A stretch of DNA of 64,000 bases from an uncultured Bacteroidales bacterium (lineage in GTDB: Bacteria > Bacteroidota > Bacteroidia > Bacteroidales > FEN-979): contig CAILVF010000004.1 in NCBI GenBank assembly GCA_903837605.1, positions 124,001 to 188,000 on the forward strand, in the 5' to 3' direction. Below the pieces are notes generated by a model that had not been told where the DNA came from, made no database searches, and was given only the letters and a program-made list of their open reading frames with translations. Position numbers and translations under genes: made by a program. Numbering within the stretch: the stretch's first letter is position 1; every line of letters starts with the position of its first letter. This document shows, piece by piece, positions 63,101 through 64,000 of the stretch.

Positions 63101-64000
63101 TGCACCGATTGCAGGATTCACCACCACAGGTTTTCTTTGTGCCTCACCCCAAACAGTACAGTTCCAGAATCAGACACAGACAAATGGAGGTAGTATCATT
63201 ACCGGATATTACTGGGATTTTGGTGATCCCGGTTCCGCAACGAACAATCATTCCACAGCAACGAATCCAACTCATGTTTATGACAATCCTGGAGATTATC
63301 CTGTAACCCTCGTAGCAAAGAATGCCGATGGTTGTACAAATACAACGAATCCCGCAATTACCATCCATATCAACCCTCTTCCCCAACCTGATTTTACTGC
63401 TCCTCCTGTTTGTCTTGGCGAAAACACGATTTTCACAGGTAGTGAACCTGGTCCTGCAACCATCACGAACTGGTCATGGGATTTTGGCGATGGTAATACG
63501 TATCCTAATCAAAATCAGCAATACCTGTTTACCACGGCTGGTGATCATTCTGTGACTCTCACGGTTACAAATTCAAATGGTTGCGTCAAATCAATTACAA
63601 AAACAGTAAAGGTCAACCCCAAACCGGTAGCAAAATTTATTTTCAATAATGATCCTTTCTGCCAGCACGACCAGGTGACATTCACCAGCCAGTCATTTGT
63701 TCCGAACCCCCCCGGATATAACAATTACATTACTACCTATGTCTGGGATTTTGGGGATGGTACACCAACACAACCCGGACATGCAGTTACTCATACCTTT
63801 ACTGACAATCTGCTTTCACATATAGTTAAACTTACAGTCACTACAGATAAACTTTGTACTGATTTCATATCTGTCACAGTTACAGCGATACCTGCACCAA
63901 TTGCTGATTTTGTTCATACCGGTTCGCTTTGCCTGAACCAGGAAATACAGTTTTTTGATAACTCCCAGGCAGGTGGAGGAGGAGCTCCCGTTAGCTGGTT
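60174..64000 (+). CDS. Giant secreted PKD-repeat protein, 3' end outside window
   Basis: Open frame from the ATG at 60174 to the window end, at least 1275 residues without a stop. Signal peptide about 1-24 (ending CPFLIAQ). Then about eleven PKD/Ig-like domains of 85-110 residues, each with a WDFGDG-type motif followed by a Y/FxVTLTVTN strand; the motifs lie near bases 60659, 61288, 61567, 61827, 62080, 62400, 62673, 62943, 63212, 63477 and 63748. Many domains have a conserved C at their start, typical of Bacteroidota surface PKD proteins. Such proteins usually end in a T9SS or CHU_C sorting domain and act as adhesins or gliding components; that end is not visible. Repeat units differ at DNA level, so this is not a recent expansion. 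Confidence 0.9.
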   Translation, partial: MRNLSLRLFLISGFLLLSCPFLIAQNSPASACADAQPSVIGPLVVRAGQAVTYSACLVPPGISGHKYDWTISPAGDYILTNASNSYQCNVTWGNNPGPFTITVKETNISLGCFTELSQQVNVHPLLGAYFYYEFESGKCYNNYVNFTSGVSVKSPSDNVTYTWDFHDGTGPEPIHPTGATFQHVFPISGPFYPPDKTFTVDLTMTRSDGVTDMITDYVYVNPDKYVCTAAITPPSNPSCSYTAVHFSADPLSIPAPPPNTDNLVIESCDWWVQAAGSADPYVLMLHSYTGPGIKCSPDFDYTFLSPGTYNIKLIITNSKNCTNTTIFQYILQPTVPVANFSFQKACLNENTVFTDNSIPVVGTINHWYWYWDDPLSSDPHQEYSGSLPAQVTHKFTDLNIHNVTLTVWNTPNGCFKKSDPVAVQAVPSPLADFTTYNQYICNGDIIHFKDLSFKSTGTDIISRHWDFDDPTSPSPTADIAEPSHVFAGGPGSYNVTLTVTNIDGCSDTKPKTIVVSPLPTVSFINTPTGNGPYELLFHATASAGVSNMIHWEFGDGYTADGNDKTHPYAGPGPFNVTCFVQDLTTGCSNSITQVVTFTRLTPNPGFQANPQSACENIQIDFSPLYPMSGQIDDEKWTWGDGTFDVFPPLPCCPAYPNHSFVIPPGPPQPFYTFTVTREVNLTAPAYYAIATLDVTIYPNPTAKFVYFNGPYQGVACDGQAVSFNPDASLSNTIPQGQITEWQWDFGDPGSGANTSTDQYPTHTFLYSRGTSYNVTLKVKDNLHGCWSTNDASQTITIAPPINVTINFSDYPCVGGVITFTGNSALVPGDYDWKWEFSDDGTIRYDQGSVDHMFATAGTYNVTLTMTQHGTGCSKSTTVQVHIIPKPLVGFDFSPSNSCFGTEILFTSTSTIVPGTADNIASWEWDFDDGSPHSPGFLATVTHTYTTYKPAGWDVKLYVVTQRGCTDSRTIHVTQIPAPIAGFTTTGFLCASPQTVQFQNQTQTNGGSIITGYYWDFGDPGSATNNHSTATNPTHVYDNPGDYPVTLVAKNADGCTNTTNPAITIHINPLPQPDFTAPPVCLGENTIFTGSEPGPATITNWSWDFGDGNTYPNQNQQYLFTTAGDHSVTLTVTNSNGCVKSITKTVKVNPKPVAKFIFNNDPFCQHDQVTFTSQSFVPNPPGYNNYITTYVWDFGDGTPTQPGHAVTHTFTDNLLSHIVKLTVTTDKLCTDFISVTVTAIPAPIADFVHTGSLCLNQEIQFFDNSQAGGGGAPVSW

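Noticed and set aside
60501..63555. Several short open frames on both strands inside the PKD gene
   Set aside because: The continuous plus-strand frame from 60174 with repeated WDFGDG motifs explains the whole region; the rest are shadows.
1..64000. tRNA, rRNA, insertion sequences or prophage
   Set aside because: No cloverleaf, rRNA-like segment, transposase, integrase or phage gene was recognised; gaps between genes are all under about 300 bases.

Overview
The window is a gene-dense chromosome segment of a Bacteroidota bacterium, most likely an uncultured fermentative member near Bacteroidales. Evidence: many genes are preceded by the Bacteroidota housekeeping promoter (TTG, about 18-20 bases, then TAnnTTTG). 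Most genes lack a strong Shine-Dalgarno site. Secreted proteins carry type IX secretion (T9SS) C-terminal sorting domains. Lineage-typical families are present: DPP11 of peptidase family S46, the HU-CCDC81/SPOR protein, DUF4271, DUF4249-like lipoproteins, LruC and PKD surface proteins, and a two-subunit methylmalonyl-CoA mutase. I see no tRNA, rRNA, CRISPR array, insertion sequence or prophage. No intergenic stretch exceeds about 300 bases.

Layout. 1-3000: end of yebC, then an acetate kinase and response-regulator pair on the minus strand. 3000-10100: GH3-family protein, deoxynucleoside kinase, kdsB, an HU-SPOR protein, a frameshifted trmB and dpp11. 10100-19500: a TIGR01777 epimerase, then a likely operon mutA - response regulator - hybrid histidine kinase - outer-membrane protein - mutB - O-methyltransferase. 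19500-23900: purine and GTPase housekeeping genes (purE, hpt, adk, obg), a PAP2 phosphatase and a small barrel protein. 23900-29050: a DnaJ-like chaperone and two tandem KimA-like transporters. 29050-35030: a minus-strand run of histidine kinase, NarL regulator, panC, panD, flippase-like protein, heptose-1-phosphate adenylyltransferase, radA and a Nim-like flavoprotein. 35045-45000: M1 aminopeptidase, MFS transporter, LruC lipoprotein, secreted beta-helix protein and mnmA. 45000-54000: M28-PDZ peptidase, GtrA protein, ChaN-like protein, ctpA, yidD, rnpA, hemD, DUF4271, an RluA-type synthase and panB. 54000-64000: DUF4249-like lipoprotein, dnaK, two secreted proteins, a small lipoprotein and a giant PKD protein that runs off the window.

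How the genes fit together. AckA and methylmalonyl-CoA mutase suit an acetate/propionate-forming (succinate-propionate) metabolism. PanB, PanC and PanD supply pantothenate for CoA. KdsB and the heptose adenylyltransferase feed LPS core synthesis. DPP11, the M1 and M28 peptidases and CtpA form a periplasmic peptide-processing set typical of peptide-using Bacteroidota.

Most notable points: (1) two intergenic arrays with a strict 7-base period, one forming a perfect 20-bp inverted repeat against the gtrA start; (2) mutA and mutB separated by a sensory and porin cassette; (3) tandem KimA-type potassium importer candidates; (4) a one-base frameshift at a T7 run in trmB; (5) an MnmA lacking the usual second catalytic cysteine; (6) an unusual dnaK promoter region. 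No wholly new multi-gene system stands out with certainty.
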